Source: Treponema sp.
GTDB lineage: Bacteria > Spirochaetota > Spirochaetia > Treponematales > Treponemataceae
Assembly: GCA_017614655.1 (NCBI GenBank)
Contig: JAGABO010000177.1
Span: 1 to 7,483 of the forward strand
DNA: 7,483 nt
Direction of reading: 5' to 3'
Shown: positions 6,752-7,483 of the stretch, one piece after another
Layout: every line of letters starts with the position of its first letter
Numbering within the stretch: position 1 is the first letter of the stretch
Program-made: the position numbers and the translations under genes
The notes under the pieces: generated by a model
What the model was told of the DNA's origin: nothing
The model's input: the letters and a program-made list of their open reading frames with translations, nothing else
Databases searched by the model: none

Positions 6752-6910
6752 AAAAAAAACGCTACCAGATAACATTCGAACTGTAAAACCGCTCGAGATC
6801 GTCGCTACACGCATTTATGCGCATGGAAATTATTAAAATATGATGCTTTCGCATCATGCGCATAAATGAGTGTTTTTCCAGTCCGAATGTTATCTTCCCG
6901 CGTTTTTTTT
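6752..6910. repeat. 159-bp nested inverted repeat: bidirectional terminator or MITE/REP-like palindromic element
   Basis: The outer arms 6752-6783 and 6879-6910 are each 32 nt and pair at 27 positions, including 11 at the ends (eight A, then CGC, against GCG and eight T) and a perfect 12-nt core AGATAACATTCG. Inner arms 6808-6825 and 6855-6872 pair at 17 of 18 positions. Between them lies a small hairpin, 6840-6857. The left side carries about 18 extra bases (within 6784-6807) that have no partner. Each strand ends in GCG followed by eight T, as in intrinsic terminators, so the element could stop - strand transcripts from the kinase and + strand transcripts. Its length and elaborate arms are more than a terminator needs, so a small non-autonomous mobile element is the alternative. 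No clear target-site duplication is seen. The rest of the 378-nt gap (6580-6957) holds only the leader signals described and A/T-rich sequence. Confidence 0.75.
6840..6857 (-). other. 7-bp hairpin with GAAA tetraloop at the tip of the inverted repeat
   Basis: ATGATGC (6840-6846) and GCATCAT (6851-6857) flank a 4-nt loop. On the - strand the loop is GAAA closed by C-G, a GNRA tetraloop that is very stable in RNA. The last three bases (6855-6857) also belong to the inner long arm, so the hairpin and the full long stem compete at the junction. This suggests the - strand is the structured orientation, if the element is transcribed. Confidence 0.5.
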
Positions 6911-6957
6911 AGACTCACATTAAACTTCCATATTTTAATTCTTTAACAAACAATTTT

Positions 6958-7483
6958 TTATGCAAGTCTTTTAATAAGATAAGGAAGTGCTTTTTCGAAC
7001 TTTACGCCGTACCAGTGGTCATCATCTCCCACTGTCTTTTTAATTGCCTCTACAACGAAGTCTGCTGCGATACCTGCACTTTCGATAAGGCTCTTTCCGT
7101 TAAGAAGAGCACCTGCAAAAGCAGAAGCGTAAGCATCTCCTGTCCCGTGCATTGCAACCGGAAGTTTTTCCGTAAAGTAGTATTCGATGTTTTTTCCGTC
7201 ATAAACCGCAACACCAAGCTTATCAGTTTCAAAGCTTACACCGGTTAAAACGACATTCTTCGCACCAAGTTCATAAAGTCCCTTAAGAACTTTTTCGATG
7301 TAAGGCTTGTCGTAATTATCACCTGCATAAGGAATTCCAAGAAGGAAACTTGCTTCCGTAAGGTTTGGAAGAATAACATCAGCACCTTTACAAAGCTTTT
7401 TCATTTCTGAAGGGAAATTTTCGTCAAAGCCTGCATAAAGTTTTCCGTGATCTGCCATAACAGGATCTACAATACGAAGGGCA
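6958..7483 (-). CDS. pyridoxamine/pyridoxal kinase (PdxY/PdxK family), 5'-truncated by window edge
   Basis: The open frame runs to the right edge at 7483 without a start, so the N-terminal part is missing; the last 174 codons are visible. An internal ATG at 7458 is not the start, since upstream codons read ALRIVDPV, part of a conserved motif. Family features are VDPVMADHGKLY, the substrate/ATP-site segment of the vitamin B6 kinases, then DVILPNLTEASFLLG, and near the end MHGTGDAYASAFAGALL, where the Asp of GTGD is the catalytic base of ribokinase-fold kinases. Such enzymes phosphorylate pyridoxal, pyridoxamine or pyridoxine with ATP in B6 salvage; the choice between PdxY- and PdxK-type specificity cannot be made from this part. 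The gene ends at TAA 6958-6960, followed 47 nt on by the large inverted repeat, its likely terminator. The helicase lies beyond in the same direction. Confidence 0.88.
   Translation of the reverse strand, partial: ALRIVDPVMADHGKLYAGFDENFPSEMKKLCKGADVILPNLTEASFLLGIPYAGDNYDKPYIEKVLKGLYELGAKNVVLTGVSFETDKLGVAVYDGKNIEYYFTEKLPVAMHGTGDAYASAFAGALLNGKSLIESAGIAADFVVEAIKKTVGDDDHWYGVKFEKALPYLIKRLA

Noticed and set aside
6773..6783. tRNA T-loop-like sequence (GTTCGAAT on the - strand) within the palindrome
   Set aside because: No acceptor stem, D-arm, anticodon arm or CCA end fits around it; the bases are explained by the inverted repeat.

Overview
This window reads as a chromosomal segment of a spirochaete, most likely a host-associated Treponema other than T. 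pallidum. That is an inference. It rests on the gene set (a short MetH beside MetF, an NFACT-family protein, a DbpA-like helicase), the moderate G+C, A-rich coding style, and TTG start use. No rRNA, tRNA, CRISPR array, integrase or transposase is visible.

Left part, + strand (1-4711): the 3' end of an NFACT/RqcH-family gene, then metF, metH and an unrecognised 322-codon gene. The last three are tightly packed, with gaps of 21 and 3 nt, and look like one operon. MetF makes 5-methyltetrahydrofolate, and cobalamin-dependent MetH uses it to methylate homocysteine to methionine. A near-consensus promoter overlaps the NFACT stop codon and sits so close to the metF ATG that the transcript would be leaderless. 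The third gene looks like a PAP2-superfamily relative that has lost at least one catalytic residue. Its link to methionine synthesis is unknown.

Middle, - strand (6579-4708): a 623-aa DEAD-box RNA helicase with a DbpA-type RNA-binding region and a basic RG-rich tail. Its Walker B motif reads DEGD rather than DEAD. Its stop codon overlaps that of the convergent 322-codon gene.

Right part (6580-6957) is a 378-nt intergenic region. It holds the helicase ribosome-binding site, a possible promoter, and a 159-bp nested inverted repeat (6752-6910) bounded by A8 and T8 runs. The repeat could be a bidirectional terminator, a small palindromic mobile element (MITE/REP-like), or both. It is the most unusual non-coding structure here. 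The window ends inside a - strand pyridoxamine/pyridoxal kinase gene whose 5' end lies beyond the right edge.
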